A stretch of DNA of 64,000 nt from Rhodococcoides fascians A25f (GCF_000760935.2 NZ_CP049744.1:4805501-4869500), one strand, 5' to 3'. Counted from the stretch's first letter, positions 27,939 to 37,708 are shown. Numbers and translations are program-made. Notes: generated by a model from the letters alone, not told the origin.

Positions 27939-30553
27939 CCGAGAAGTCGCGCGAAGCGCTGCAGGAGGCCCAGAGCCTTGCGACCAGAATGGGTCACACC
28001 GAGGTCGACGGAGAGCACCTACTGCTCGCGTTGGTCGGTCAGCAGGATGGGTTGGTGCCCCGATTGCTCGAGCAGGCCGGTGCCGAGGTCGATGCCCTGC
28101 AATCCGATCTGGAAGGTGAACTCTCGCGAAGGCCCAAGGTCAGCGGCCCCGGTGCCGCGACCGGTCAGGTGACGATCACCCGACGCTTGTCCGTGCTCCT
28201 CGACGCCGCCGAGCGAGAGGCGAAGCGGCTCAAGGATTCCTACGTGTCGGTGGAGCATCTCCTGATGGGCCTAGCCGAAGAGGGTTCGGCCACTGCGGCA
28301 GGGCGAGTACTCGCCCGTCATGGAATCACCAGGGACTCCTTCCTCACAGCGCTGACGAAGGTGCGCGGCAATCAACGCGTCACCTCGGCCAGCCCGGAAG
28401 GTGCGTACGACGCGCTGGAGAAGTACGGACGCGACCTCGTCGCCGAGGGGCGGGCCGGCAAACTCGATCCGGTGATCGGACGAGACGCCGAGATCCGCAG
28501 GGTCACGCAGATCCTGAGCCGCAAGACCAAGAACAATCCGGTTCTCATCGGCGATCCAGGCGTCGGGAAGACCGCGATCGTCGAGGGCCTTGCCCAGCGG
28601 ATCGTCCGCGGCGACGTTCCGGAAGGCCTGCGCGACAGAACGATCTTCTCACTCGACATGGGTTCCCTGGTGGCCGGTGCGAAGTACCGCGGGGAATTCG
28701 AGGAGCGTCTGCAGGCGGTACTGGCCGAGGTGAAGGCAGCCGACGGGCGGATTCTGTTGTTCGTCGACGAGTTGCATACCGTGGTCGGTGCCGGATCAGC
28801 AGGCGGTGAGGGGTCCCTCGACGCCGGCAACATGCTCAAGCCGATGCTCGCCCGAGGCGAGCTGCACATGATCGGTGCCACCACGCTCGACGAGTATCGC
28901 AAGCACATCGAATCCGATGCGGCACTGGAGAGACGGTTCCAGACCGTCCTCGTCGACGAGCCGAGCGCCGAGGATGCAATCTCGATCCTGCGCGGACTCC
29001 GCGAACGCCTCGAGGTGTTTCACGGCGTGAAGATTCAGGACGGCGCTCTCGTCGCTGCCGTCACCCTCTCGCACCGCTACATCACCGACCGCTTTCTCCC
29101 GGACAAGGCCATCGATCTGGTCGACGAGGCGTGCGCTCGGTTGCGCACCGAAATCGATTCGATGCCGGCCGAACTCGACGAACTCACCCGGAAGGTGACC
29201 CGGCTGGAGATCGAAGATGCCGCGCTGTCCAAAGAGACCGACGGAGCGAGCAAGGCGCGCCTCGACGAGCTGCGCAAGGAGCTGGCCGACCTGCGGGCCG
29301 AGGCCGATGCCCGGCACGCTCAGTGGGAGGCGGAGCGACAGGCGATCCGCCGGGTGCAAGAGCTTCGGAGCGAGCTCGAGCGCTTGCGCCACGAGGCCGA
29401 GGAGGCGGAGCGCGCCTACGACCTCAATCGGGCCGCCGAGTTGCGCTACGGCGAGATCGTCCAGCTCGAACGCAGGCTCGAGTCGGCAGAAGAGCAACTG
29501 GCCACCAGACAAGGCCGGAGCCCGTTGTTGCGCGAAGTGGTCACCGAGGACGAGATCGCGGAAATCGTGGCTGCGTGGACTTCGATCCCGGTCGCTCGGC
29601 TGCAGGAAGGCGAGCGGCAGAAGTTGTTGCAGCTCGACGAGATTCTGCACGAGAGGGTCGTAGGCCAGGACGAGGCGGTGCAGCTGGTCGCGGACGCGGT
29701 GATCCGGGCGAGGTCCGGCATCCGTGATCCACGCCGGCCGATCGGGTCGTTCATCTTTCTGGGTCCGACGGGCGTGGGAAAGACCGAGCTCGCAAAAACA
29801 CTGGCCGGTGCTCTCTTCGACAGCGAAGACAACATGGTGCGCCTGGACATGAGCGAGTACCAGGAGCGGCACACGGTGAGCCGGCTCATCGGGGCACCTC
29901 CCGGATACGTCGGTTACGACGAGGGCGGGCAGCTCACCGAGGCGGTGCGCCGAAAGCCCTACTCCGTAGTGCTTTTCGACGAGATCGAGAAGGCGCACGC
30001 AGATGTCTTCAATACCCTGCTACAAGTGCTCGACGACGGCCGGATCACCGATTCACAAGGCAGGCAGGTCGATTTCAGGAACACAGTCATCATCATGACC
30101 TCCAACATCGGCTCCCAGCATCTCCTCGAAGGAGTCACACCCGACGGCGAGATCGAGCCGAACGCCCGCGAGCGGGTTTTCGCGGAACTGCGTGGGCATT
30201 TCCGTCCCGAGTTCCTGAACCGGGTCGACGACATCGTGCTGTTCACCCCACTCACCCTGCCCCAGATCGAGCACATCGTCGGGTTGCAGCTCGCCGATCT
30301 TCGGAACCGGTTGTCGGAGCGCAGGATCGACCTGGACATCACCCCGGACGCGCGCAGGCTCATCGCCGAACGCGGATTCGACCCGGTCTACGGTGCACGG
30401 CCACTGCGTCGATACATCGCCCACGAGGTCGAGACCAGGATCGGTCGCGCGCTACTGCGAGGGGACATCGAACCAGGCGGCACCATCGCCGTCACGGTGG
30501 TCGACGGAGAACTCGTCGTCGCGTATGCGGAACCCGCCGTCGCGGCGGCCTGA
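27920..30553 (+). CDS. clpB: ATP-dependent disaggregase ClpB
   Basis: An 877-residue Hsp100 protein with two Clp-N repeats (residues 1-150), AAA1 with Walker [10 protein letters not shown] near residue 211, a long coiled-coil middle domain (about 400-540, with charged repeats [18 protein letters not shown]), AAA2 with Walker [10 protein letters not shown] near residue 615, and a C-terminal D2-small domain. It is the hexameric motor that works with DnaK to extract proteins from aggregates. AGGAGG lies just before the ATG, inside the end of the cbpM-like gene. Confidence 0.95.
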   Translation: MDISNLTEKSREALQEAQSLATRMGHTEVDGEHLLLALVGQQDGLVPRLLEQAGAEVDALQSDLEGELSRRPKVSGPGAATGQVTITRRLSVLLDAAEREAKRLKDSYVSVEHLLMGLAEEGSATAAGRVLARHGITRDSFLTALTKVRGNQRVTSASPEGAYDALEKYGRDLVAEGRAGKLDPVIGRDAEIRRVTQILSRKTKNNPVLIGDPGVGKTAIVEGLAQRIVRGDVPEGLRDRTIFSLDMGSLVAGAKYRGEFEERLQAVLAEVKAADGRILLFVDELHTVVGAGSAGGEGSLDAGNMLKPMLARGELHMIGATTLDEYRKHIESDAALERRFQTVLVDEPSAEDAISILRGLRERLEVFHGVKIQDGALVAAVTLSHRYITDRFLPDKAIDLVDEACARLRTEIDSMPAELDELTRKVTRLEIEDAALSKETDGASKARLDELRKELADLRAEADARHAQWEAERQAIRRVQELRSELERLRHEAEEAERAYDLNRAAELRYGEIVQLERRLESAEEQLATRQGRSPLLREVVTEDEIAEIVAAWTSIPVARLQEGERQKLLQLDEILHERVVGQDEAVQLVADAVIRARSGIRDPRRPIGSFIFLGPTGVGKTELAKTLAGALFDSEDNMVRLDMSEYQERHTVSRLIGAPPGYVGYDEGGQLTEAVRRKPYSVVLFDEIEKAHADVFNTLLQVLDDGRITDSQGRQVDFRNTVIIMTSNIGSQHLLEGVTPDGEIEPNARERVFAELRGHFRPEFLNRVDDIVLFTPLTLPQIEHIVGLQLADLRNRLSERRIDLDITPDARRLIAERGFDPVYGARPLRRYIAHEVETRIGRALLRGDIEPGGTIAVTVVDGELVVAYAEPAVAAA

Positions 30554-30567
30554 GAGGAGATGTCGCC

Positions 30568-31020
30568 ATGGAATCGGAGAAGGTGAAATGCGCGCACTGC
30601 GGCAAGGTCAACAGGGTGCCTGCCGCAGCGGACGGGACACCCCGGTGCGGGAACTGCCACGAGCCGCTGCCGTGGATCGCCGCAGCACGGGACGAGGACT
30701 TCGCGGAGGTCGCCGAACAACCGACGGTGCCCGTACTCGTCGATCTCTGGGCGACCTGGTGCGGACCGTGCCGCATGGTCAGCCCGGCGCTCGAACAGCT
30801 CGCCGTAGAACGAGCAGGGCGGATCAAGCTGGTCAAGGTCGACGTGGATGCCGCGCCCCTGACGTCCGAACGATTCACCGTCCGCGCCGTGCCGACCCTG
30901 CTGGTGATGGATCGAGGTGAGGTCCTCGCTCGGCAGGCCGGTGCAGCCCCGGTACCCCAGCTACGCGCATGGCTCGATCGAGCGCTCTCGAAGAATGCAG
31001 ACAAGGAGGCGACATCATGA
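30568..31020 (+). CDS. trxC: Thioredoxin 2-type protein with N-terminal zinc ribbon
   Basis: A 150-residue TrxC-like protein. The N-terminal zinc ribbon has two CxxC pairs (Cys 8/11 and Cys 27/30); the thioredoxin domain carries WCGPC at residues 64-68 and cis-Pro in VRAVPTLLVM. Trx2 proteins reduce disulfides under oxidative stress, and the zinc ribbon tunes their activity. It begins 14 bases after clpB and ends in an ATGA overlap with the next gene, so it is part of the operon. Confidence 0.92.
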   Translation: MESEKVKCAHCGKVNRVPAAADGTPRCGNCHEPLPWIAAARDEDFAEVAEQPTVPVLVDLWATWCGPCRMVSPALEQLAVERAGRIKLVKVDVDAAPLTSERFTVRAVPTLLVMDRGEVLARQAGAAPVPQLRAWLDRALSKNADKEATS

Positions 31021-31283
31021 CGTTCGTGCAAATGGACCCGCACGTGAACGCAATCCGGTCCGTGGTGCCCAGAACCCCGCAGGGCTGCGAAGAATGCCTC
31101 CGTCTCGGCACCCCGTGGGTGCACCTGAGGCTGTGCCTGACGTGCGGACACGTCGGGTGTTGCGACTCCTCGCCGGGAAAACACGCGAGCGCGCACGCAC
31201 ATGTCCTCGGCCATCCGATCGTTCGGTCGATGGAACCCGGAGAAGATTGGAGGTGGTGTTATGTCGACCGAAATTTCGTCTGA
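31017..31283 (+). CDS. UBP-type zinc finger protein
   Basis: An 88-residue protein consisting of little more than a zf-UBP domain: CEECLRLG, LRLCLTCGHVGCCDSSPGKHASAHAHVLGHPIVRS, then a Trp-rich end (GEDWRWCYVD). The Cys/His pattern fits zinc ligation as in ubiquitin-specific-protease zinc fingers, which in eukaryotes bind the C-terminus of ubiquitin. The bacterial function is not known. Bacterial versions commonly sit next to cNMP-domain flavoproteins, as here, where the two overlap by 23 bases. Confidence 0.88.
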   Translation: MTFVQMDPHVNAIRSVVPRTPQGCEECLRLGTPWVHLRLCLTCGHVGCCDSSPGKHASAHAHVLGHPIVRSMEPGEDWRWCYVDRNFV

Positions 31284-32961
31284 GGACGCCGGACCAGCGG
31301 TCGTCGACGAGACCACGGACGAGCACGGCGCGTTCCCGCGGCTGACGGACGATCAGGTCGCAGTGCTCGAGGTCGGTGGCACGCGTCGATCGGTTCGTAC
31401 CGGAGAGGTGCTGATACGCGAGGGTGCGCCCAGCAACGACTTCTTCGTCGTTCTGTCCGGCAAGGTCGCCGTTCTCGACGAGGGTGACCGGGACGGTGAA
31501 CGTCGGATACTGCGCGTGCACGGACCCGGCCGCTTCTTGGGCGAGCTCGGACTGCTCGAAGGTCAGGTGGCGTTCTACACCGCCGAAGCGATCGAAGACG
31601 GCGAGCTGCTCGTCACTCCCGCCGAGCGGGTACGCGAACTGGTTGCCCACGATCCAGTGCTGAGCGATCTGATCCTGCGGGCCTACCTCCTGCGTCGGCA
31701 CCTGCTGATCGGGCTCGGCTCGGGGTTCCGGATCATCGGGTCCTGCTATTCACCGGACACGTTGCGGCTTCGAGAGTTCGCAATGCGAAATCGATTGCCC
31801 CACAGATGGATCGATCTCGAGCGGGACGAGCGGGCGGAGCAGCTGTTGCGCAGCCTGGACATCGCCCCCGAAGACGTTCCCGTCGTCATCTGGCACGGCG
31901 AGAAGGTACTGCGCAATCCGACGAACACAGAGCTCGCACGCATCGTCGGACTTTCCGTGCCGAACGCGGCCCAGGACGTGTTCGATCTGGTCGTCGTGGG
32001 TGCAGGACCGGCCGGACTGGCCGCATCCGTATACGGAGCCTCGGACGGGTTGAACACGGTGACACTGGAGACGATCGCCGCAGGGGGACAGGCCAGCACC
32101 TCCTCCCGAATCGAGAACTATCTGGGATTCCCGGCCGGAATCTCCGGATCCGAATTGGCCGAGCGGGCTGTGATCCAGGCCGACAAGTTCGGTGCCCGCA
32201 TCCTGGTCTCGGCAGAGGTGACCGGATTGACGTCCGAAGCCGGGTACCACGTGCTCCGGCTCTCTGACGGCGGCACGGTTCGCGGCCGGTCCATCGTGCT
32301 CGCCACCGGCGCGCGGTACCGCAAGTTGACCGTTCCCGGTATCGCGGAACTGGAAGGCACGAGTGTGTACTACGCCGCCACTCATCAGGAAGCCCGCATG
32401 TGCGGGACCGACCCGGTGGCCATCGTCGGCGGCGGTAACTCCGCAGGCCAGGCGACAGTGTTTCTCGCCGAACATGTTTCGGACGTCCACTTGCTCATCC
32501 GCAATGACGATCTCGGAAAGAGCATGTCCCGTTACCTCGTCGACCAGATCGAGCACAACCCGCACGTGACCGTGCACCGCCACACCGAAGTTCGCGCGGT
32601 CCGCGGCAAGAAATACCTCGAGGAAGTCGTAGTCGAGAACAACCGCACGGGCGAACAGGCCACGATCAGGGCGCACGCCCTGTTCGTGTTCATCGGAGCG
32701 ATGCCCTACACGGGGTGGCTTGCCGACGCCATCGCACTCGACGAACACGGGTTCGTCGTCACCGGTACGGACGCAGCTCTCGCTCGCGGAGACGGTGCCC
32801 TGCAGATCGGAGCAGCGCTGTGCGGGACGCTCGAAACGAGCCGACCCGGCCTGTTCGCCGCGGGCGACGTCCGCAGCGGCTCGGTGAAGCGAGTCGCATC
32901 CGCAGTCGGTGAAGGAGCGATGTCGGTACGCCAGGTCCACGAGTATTTCGAGCGACGGTGA
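31261..32961 (+). CDS. cNMP-binding/thioredoxin-like/TrxR-like fusion flavoprotein lacking CxxC
   Basis: A 566-residue three-part protein. Residues about 27-140 form a cyclic-nucleotide-binding (CRP-like) domain (GPGRFLGELGLLEGQ). Residues about 155-230 form a thioredoxin/glutaredoxin-like domain with a single Cys in SCYSPDTL. Residues about 240-566 form a thioredoxin-reductase-type FAD/NADPH module (GAGPAG 247-252; ATGARYR; IVGGGNSAGQ; GLFAAGDVR). At the position of the active-site CxxC of thioredoxin reductase there is AATH (372-375), so ordinary dithiol transfer is not possible. GGAGGT precedes ATG 31261. It may be a redox- or nucleotide-responsive NADPH oxidase or sensor rather than a thioredoxin reductase. 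Confidence 0.88.
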   Translation: MSTEISSEDAGPAVVDETTDEHGAFPRLTDDQVAVLEVGGTRRSVRTGEVLIREGAPSNDFFVVLSGKVAVLDEGDRDGERRILRVHGPGRFLGELGLLEGQVAFYTAEAIEDGELLVTPAERVRELVAHDPVLSDLILRAYLLRRHLLIGLGSGFRIIGSCYSPDTLRLREFAMRNRLPHRWIDLERDERAEQLLRSLDIAPEDVPVVIWHGEKVLRNPTNTELARIVGLSVPNAAQDVFDLVVVGAGPAGLAASVYGASDGLNTVTLETIAAGGQASTSSRIENYLGFPAGISGSELAERAVIQADKFGARILVSAEVTGLTSEAGYHVLRLSDGGTVRGRSIVLATGARYRKLTVPGIAELEGTSVYYAATHQEARMCGTDPVAIVGGGNSAGQATVFLAEHVSDVHLLIRNDDLGKSMSRYLVDQIEHNPHVTVHRHTEVRAVRGKKYLEEVVVENNRTGEQATIRAHALFVFIGAMPYTGWLADAIALDEHGFVVTGTDAALARGDGALQIGAALCGTLETSRPGLFAAGDVRSGSVKRVASAVGEGAMSVRQVHEYFERR

Positions 32962-32988
32962 CGTGGGAAACCGCAGCCATCGCAGCCC

Positions 32989-33024
32989 TGACGGATCCAG
33001 TGGACACACGTACACTGGATTCGG
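32989..33024 (+). promoter_or_regulatory. Internal promoter with palindrome for a leaderless lipase mRNA
   Basis: A -10 candidate TACACT (33011-33016) lies 7 bases before GTG 33024, with a TGACGG-like -35 about 16 bases upstream, so transcription would start at or next to the GTG. A perfect 8-bp inverted repeat, ATCCAGTG (32995-33002) and CACTGGAT (33013-33020), brackets the -10 and could bind a repressor. Confidence 0.5.
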
Positions 33025-34283
33025 TGGGGAAGAAAACTCAGCGCACACAGGAGTTGGGTGAACTCGCCGAGCTCACCCTTCGCGAGTTGGCGTCGGCCGC
33101 GGGTGGAGTGCGTGCAGTTCACTCGGCTGTTGCACGACGCACATTTGCCGCCGTGAAACTCGGCGCAGGGCCGGCTGTCTTGCCGACACAGCTGATGCAC
33201 GATGCCATTTCCGCCGGCACCTACGCGAGCATCGTGGCCGCCTGCACCGGCGCAGCCAAGGTAGTCGGTGCGCTGACCGGCAGTTCCGACGTGACCGGCG
33301 ACGAGGTCACCGAGGACGATTCGCGGCCGTCACCCTCGCACACCACCCGCGGCGCTCAGACCATCGCTGTCCTGCACGGTCTCATCGGCGACGACATGGA
33401 GCGCAGTTCTCGGGTCCTTGCCTACCCGATGTCGATACGTGTCGACGGTCGCCCGGTAGTTCCGAAATACCGCGCTCTGGCCACGGCGTTTCCCGACGCG
33501 GGAGCGCACCTCGTGATGTTCCTGCACGGACTCGTCGAGACCGAATCGGCATGGCGGCTCGGTGGGCGACCCACGTACGGGGAGCGGCTGGACTCCGAAG
33601 CCGGAACCACCTCGATCTTCTTGCGCTACAACACCGGACGTCGAATAGCAAAGAACGGCGCCGACCTGTCGGACTTGCTGGAACAGCTCGTCACGGCGTG
33701 GCCGGTCAGGGTTCACCGAATCACTTTGGTCGGACACTCCATGGGCGGGTTGGTCTCACGCAGCGCCGCTCACCATGCCGCCGAGAGTGGCCGCCGATGG
33801 GTGGAGCTGTTGACGGACGTATTCACGCTGGGGACACCACATCTGGGTGCGCCGCTTGCGCGCGGCGTTCACGTCGCCACCGCTGCGCTGGCGCTCGCGC
33901 CCGAGACCCGTCCGTTCGCGAACCTGTTGGCGCGTCGAAGCGCTGGAGTCCGCGACCTGATTCACGGATCGATCAACGCAGACGAGGGACATGCGAGCTA
34001 CGCCGACGGATTCGACGTCGGAGCGGCCGCGGACATCTCGGTTCCGGACGGGGTGCGGCATCATCACGCCTCCGCCGTCATCACAGGAAACCCGCGACAC
34101 CCCGTCGGGATATTCGTGGGCGACGGCCTCGTTCGCACCGACAGCGCCGGAGGACGAAACAAGCTGCGTGACATAGGACTTCGGCCGGACGATGGTCTGG
34201 CGATCAACAGCGCACACCATTTCACGCTCCTCAACGACCAGAGGGTGTACGGCTGGATGCGACGCGCACTGGCATATCGATAG
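33024..34283 (+). CDS. Alpha/beta-hydrolase lipase (PGAP1/triacylglycerol-lipase-like)
   Basis: About 419 residues. The nucleophile elbow is LVGHSMGGLVSR, preceded by FLHGLVETESAW, the oxyanion region, and followed by TLGTPHLGAPLARG, which is characteristic of intracellular lipases and PGAP1-like hydrolases. Ala-rich helices occupy the first 120 residues. GTG 33024 fits a leaderless start; GTG 32958, overlapping the previous stop, is an alternative. It may be expressed both with the stress operon and alone. Confidence 0.8.
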   Translation: MGKKTQRTQELGELAELTLRELASAAGGVRAVHSAVARRTFAAVKLGAGPAVLPTQLMHDAISAGTYASIVAACTGAAKVVGALTGSSDVTGDEVTEDDSRPSPSHTTRGAQTIAVLHGLIGDDMERSSRVLAYPMSIRVDGRPVVPKYRALATAFPDAGAHLVMFLHGLVETESAWRLGGRPTYGERLDSEAGTTSIFLRYNTGRRIAKNGADLSDLLEQLVTAWPVRVHRITLVGHSMGGLVSRSAAHHAAESGRRWVELLTDVFTLGTPHLGAPLARGVHVATAALALAPETRPFANLLARRSAGVRDLIHGSINADEGHASYADGFDVGAAADISVPDGVRHHHASAVITGNPRHPVGIFVGDGLVRTDSAGGRNKLRDIGLRPDDGLAINSAHHFTLLNDQRVYGWMRRALAYR

Positions 34284-34297
34284 CCGCAGCCAAGCTT

Positions 34298-34368
34298 GCC
34301 ACCGCGGCGCAACTCGAGCAGAATGCTGCCGCGCTTTCGATCGACCGCGGCAAACGCCGTGGACGTGA
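34298..34368 (+). pseudogene. Remnant of an aldo/keto reductase C-terminus
   Basis: Bases 34298-34349 encode ATAAQLEQNAAALSIDR, nearly the same as the C-terminal TVTQLEQNVAALSVDRE of the intact aldo/keto reductase at 19413-20327. After an internal deletion, the segment resumes with CCGTGGACGTGA, identical to the end and stop codon of that gene. Only this tail survives, so it is the scar of a deleted paralogue. Confidence 0.7.
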
Positions 34369-34501
34369 TGCACTTCGGCGGCGACTACACCCTTGCTGTT
34401 TCCGGCACCGCGGTGGACAAAATCGCGGGGAGGTCCTGGACACTGCACGACCTGATCGCCACTGCCCTACTCTAAGACCTCGGCCCCTACAATCGTCCGT
34501 T

Positions 34502-35476
34502 ATGCGTAGGTTTTTCGGTGCCCTGGCCGCGGTTGTCGTCCTATCTCTGTCCGGTTGCTCGTCGAGCGAGTCACCCGACCCCGTACCACCGACGGGCGCG
34601 AACACGTCTGCCGAGTTCCCGGTCACGATCGAGGGGGCACTCGGTTCGTCCGTGGTCGGCTCGGAGCCCACCCGTGTGGTCGCGCTGTCGTGGACCGACG
34701 CCGACATTCTGCTGTCGCTGGGAGTGACGCCGGTGGCCACCGCCCGAGCAACCGCCGCGTCGGGGTTCCAACCGTGGGCCGAGGCCGAGCTGGGCGATCA
34801 AGATGCCCCAGCGTTCCTCCAAGGAGCCAATGCCGACCTGTCGATCGAAGACGTGCTCGCCTACGAACCAGACCTGATCGTCGGGACGAAGGCATTCGGA
34901 CTCGACACCCGCTACGAACAGCTGTCGGCGATAGCGCCTGTTGTGCACTACGACAGCACACCCTCGGCAGAAACGTGGGAGGACGCCACCAGGTCGATCG
35001 CGGCCGCGCTCGGGCGCAGCGACGACGGTGAGCGGGTGATCGCGGAGACCGACTCGACGATCTCCGCTGCGGCAGAGGCCAACCCCGAGCTGACCGGTAA
35101 GACGTTCACGTTCTTCGTCGGCCCCGCCAACGGCAGTGTCTACGTGGTCAATTCGACCGACGACGCCGGTGCGCAATTTCTCGACTCGCTCGGCATGCGG
35201 CCCACCGACTACGCGACCGGGCTGCCGACCAGCTCCATTCCGGGGCGAGCACAGATCACCTACGAATACCTGGCAGACAACGACGCCGATCTCGTGATCG
35301 CGACGGGACAACCAGCCGATCTCGACGCTTTCCGAACGCTCCCGGGTATCGCATCCCTGTCCGCAATCGCGCGCGGGAACTACGTTCCACTCTCTCCGAC
35401 GGAGGCTCAGTCGATTGCATTCCCGTCTCCACTCAGTCTCGAGTGGGCGACCGGCAACATCGTGCCGAAGTTCTGA
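34502..35476 (+). CDS. Orphan iron-siderophore-binding lipoprotein
   Basis: A 324-residue FecB/FepB-like binding protein. Signal peptide RRFFGALAAVVVLSL leads to the lipobox LSGCSS, so it is anchored outside the membrane. TRVVALSWTDADILLSLGV and YEPDLIVGTKAFG are the usual binding-protein segments. No permease or ATPase follows, so it may share the transporter at 9.4-11.3 kb. No iron box was seen upstream. Confidence 0.85.
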   Translation: MRRFFGALAAVVVLSLSGCSSSESPDPVPPTGANTSAEFPVTIEGALGSSVVGSEPTRVVALSWTDADILLSLGVTPVATARATAASGFQPWAEAELGDQDAPAFLQGANADLSIEDVLAYEPDLIVGTKAFGLDTRYEQLSAIAPVVHYDSTPSAETWEDATRSIAAALGRSDDGERVIAETDSTISAAAEANPELTGKTFTFFVGPANGSVYVVNSTDDAGAQFLDSLGMRPTDYATGLPTSSIPGRAQITYEYLADNDADLVIATGQPADLDAFRTLPGIASLSAIARGNYVPLSPTEAQSIAFPSPLSLEWATGNIVPKF

Positions 35477-35588
35477 CATATATCCCTCGACAAAACCCTG
35501 AAACCGACAGAACCCCCGATTCCATGACGTGAATCGGTCCATTGGTACACACTCGATAGGAACAGGGTCGGTCGAGGGACGGAGTCGT

Positions 35589-36878
35589 ATGGTCGACACC
35601 CCACACTCGCCGTTCGGCGGGGAACCACTCGTCTCGGACATGGCACCGCACGCGGCGTCCATCGGGATCACCCGCTTTCATATCGGCACTTCATACCTGG
35701 AGTGGGATACGCGCGCAGCCGCGATATTCGACGTCGGTCACGACGATCGGCCCGCCCTCGACATCTGGCGCAGTCGCGTACATCCGGACGATACCGCTGT
35801 GCTCCGAGCCCTCTACGGTGATGCGTGCGCGTCCATCGGGGCAGAGCGCATCTATCGAATCATCGACCGCGGCAGCAACATACGGCACATACTAACCCGG
35901 AGTGTGTCCATCGAACATGCCCCCGACGGTTCGCCATCGGTGCTCACCGGGGTCGTCTCGCTTGTCGAGCCACCGACGGGACTGCACGTAGACCTCATGC
36001 CGGACGTGCGGTGGAGTCGGATCCTCGATTGTGTCTCGCTCGGATTCGCCATCGTCGACGAAGCGATGGTGCTGCGGTACATCAACAATCAGACCGAGCG
36101 CCATCTGGGCGTCAGCCGAACGGAGGTGGTCGGACGGCACATCCACGAGGCACTGCCGGTGACGAGAGGGTCCTACTTCGACGATCTGCACCGTGCCGCG
36201 GTAGCCACTCGCGGCGAGGTCACCAGGGTGGTGCAAGCCCTCTTCATTCCGGACAGGACGCTGGAGGTGACTGCAAACTATATCGACGGTGTCGTTGCGA
36301 TCAGCTTCCGAGACGTCACCGATTTTGCGGCCACAACCGGCAGTCTGCTCGAGGCGTATCGCGAACTCCTGGTCAAGTCGCGGGTCGACGATCTCACCGG
36401 CGTGCTCAATCGCGCCGCCTTGCTCGAACGAATCGAGCGAACAACTGCGGAGACAGCTGCTCCAGCGGCAGTGATGTTCATCGATCTCGATGACTTCAAG
36501 GCCATCAACGATACGTACGGCCACTTGGTTGGAGACGAAGTTCTACGCACAACGGCCGCGCGGCTGGTTGCGGTCTGCGACTCCGGCACCGTGTTCGGAA
36601 GAATCGGCGGAGACGAGTTCGTCGCGGCCATCTTCGACGGCACCCTGCTCGGCCGAACTCGATCCGCCGCGGACATCGAGCGCGAGATGGTCATTGCGAC
36701 GTCCCCGCCGATCGACGTCGTCGACGGACATGTCTCCGTGTCGATCAGCATCGGCGTCGCGCACAACACTGGAGCCAGCACCCTCGAAGAGATGCTGACC
36801 CAGGCCGACACCGCTCTGTACAAGGCCAAACAGTCGGCCGCTTCGAATCGGACCGACAGAGCGCCCGGGTCACCGTAA
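35589..36878 (+). CDS. PAS-PAS-GGDEF diguanylate cyclase
   Basis: A 429-residue protein with two PAS-like sensor domains (about residues 20-120, VHPDDTAVLRALYGDA, and about 140-245, IVDEAMVLRYINNQTERHLG), then a GGDEF domain from about residue 270 with the intact catalytic motif RIGGDEFVAAIF and VMFIDLDDFKAINDTYGH. It should make cyclic di-GMP; no EAL domain is present. There is no transmembrane segment, so it is a cytosolic sensor. ATG 35589 follows GAGGGACGGAG. Confidence 0.9.
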   Translation: MVDTPHSPFGGEPLVSDMAPHAASIGITRFHIGTSYLEWDTRAAAIFDVGHDDRPALDIWRSRVHPDDTAVLRALYGDACASIGAERIYRIIDRGSNIRHILTRSVSIEHAPDGSPSVLTGVVSLVEPPTGLHVDLMPDVRWSRILDCVSLGFAIVDEAMVLRYINNQTERHLGVSRTEVVGRHIHEALPVTRGSYFDDLHRAAVATRGEVTRVVQALFIPDRTLEVTANYIDGVVAISFRDVTDFAATTGSLLEAYRELLVKSRVDDLTGVLNRAALLERIERTTAETAAPAAVMFIDLDDFKAINDTYGHLVGDEVLRTTAARLVAVCDSGTVFGRIGGDEFVAAIFDGTLLGRTRSAADIEREMVIATSPPIDVVDGHVSVSISIGVAHNTGASTLEEMLTQADTALYKAKQSAASNRTDRAPGSP

Positions 36879-36903
36879 CTTCGATCAGGCTCCAGTCGAA
36901 GTT
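36877..36903. terminator. Hairpin between convergent genes
   Basis: AACTTCGA (36877-36884) and TCGAAGTT (36896-36903) form a perfect 8-bp stem with an 11-base loop. It fills the 25-base gap between the GGDEF stop and the convergent SGNH gene stop. It lacks a long T-run but is well placed as a bidirectional terminator. Confidence 0.6.
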
Positions 36904-37683
36904 CTACCCGAGCATCGAGGTCAGCTCCGGTCGTTTGGCCGTCCGACTGTCGCCCGAGGAACGTCTACGGACTCGGCGAGTCAACCACGGCGCGAGAAAC
37001 ATGCCGGCCCAGGTGAGGTCGGCACGAACTCGGGAGACCAGACGCGGGCGTGTGAGCGGTGCCAGAGGGAGATTCCACGCGTCCGTGGCACCCGGCAGGT
37101 CCAGTGCATAGGCGGCAGCTGCGGCGAGCCGCGCATGTCCGGTCTCGTTGAGATGCAGACGGTCCCAGCTCCACAGCCGCGGGTCCGATGCCACATCGTG
37201 CCGCTCGAGGTCGATCAATACGACTCCGAATTCCTCTGCAGCCCCGCGAATCTCGGAGTTCAGCTCGGTCATACGCTTCGCAATGACCGCCCGACCGGGG
37301 ACCGGGTGAGCGAGACGGGGAAACGTCATGGTGATGACGGTGCAGTCGGCGGACCGCAGCGCGCCGAACATCGCGCCCAGTTCACCTGCCACGGTGCGAG
37401 CATCGAAATTCGGTCGCAAGATGTCGTTGACGCCGGCAGCAACGGACGCAACGCTCGGTCTCAACGCCAATGCAGCGGGCAACTGCTCGGCCCTGACCTG
37501 CGCGGCTTTGCGACCACGCACCGCGAGGTTGGCATAGGCAACCCCGTTTTCGCTCTCGGCCATGTGCTCGGCGAGCCGATCGGCCCAGCCACGAAAGCCC
37601 GTTTCCTCGTCGCCATCGTTCAGCCCCTCCGTCTGGCTGTCGCCGAGGGCCACGTAACGCAACTGGTCCTTTTCGTTCACCAC
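36904..37683 (-). CDS. SGNH/GDSL-type esterase
   Basis: About 259 residues. Block I is VALGDSQTEGLNDG with the Ser nucleophile; block III is SVAAGVNDILRP; block V contains SWDRLHLNETGH with the catalytic Asp/His pair. The C-terminal region beyond residue 200 has an amphipathic, Arg-rich tail (WLTRRVRRRS). The start is uncertain: GTG 37683 or 37680 sits 8-11 bases after GGAGGAG, and upstream codons to 37719 overlap a palindrome. It is divergent from a PadR regulator gene. Confidence 0.82.
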   Translation of the reverse strand: MVNEKDQLRYVALGDSQTEGLNDGDEETGFRGWADRLAEHMAESENGVAYANLAVRGRKAAQVRAEQLPAALALRPSVASVAAGVNDILRPNFDARTVAGELGAMFGALRSADCTVITMTFPRLAHPVPGRAVIAKRMTELNSEIRGAAEEFGVVLIDLERHDVASDPRLWSWDRLHLNETGHARLAAAAAYALDLPGATDAWNLPLAPLTRPRLVSRVRADLTWAGMFLAPWLTRRVRRRSSGDSRTAKRPELTSMLG

Positions 37684-37708
37684 GTCCACCGCTCCTCCAT
37701 CGAGCATA

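Noticed and set aside
28796..29998. 400-residue minus-strand frame over clpB
   Set aside because: Antisense of ClpB coding sequence with no recognisable motif.
31750..33048. 432-residue minus-strand frame over the TrxR-like gene
   Set aside because: Antisense shadow; the plus strand has clear FAD and NADPH motifs.
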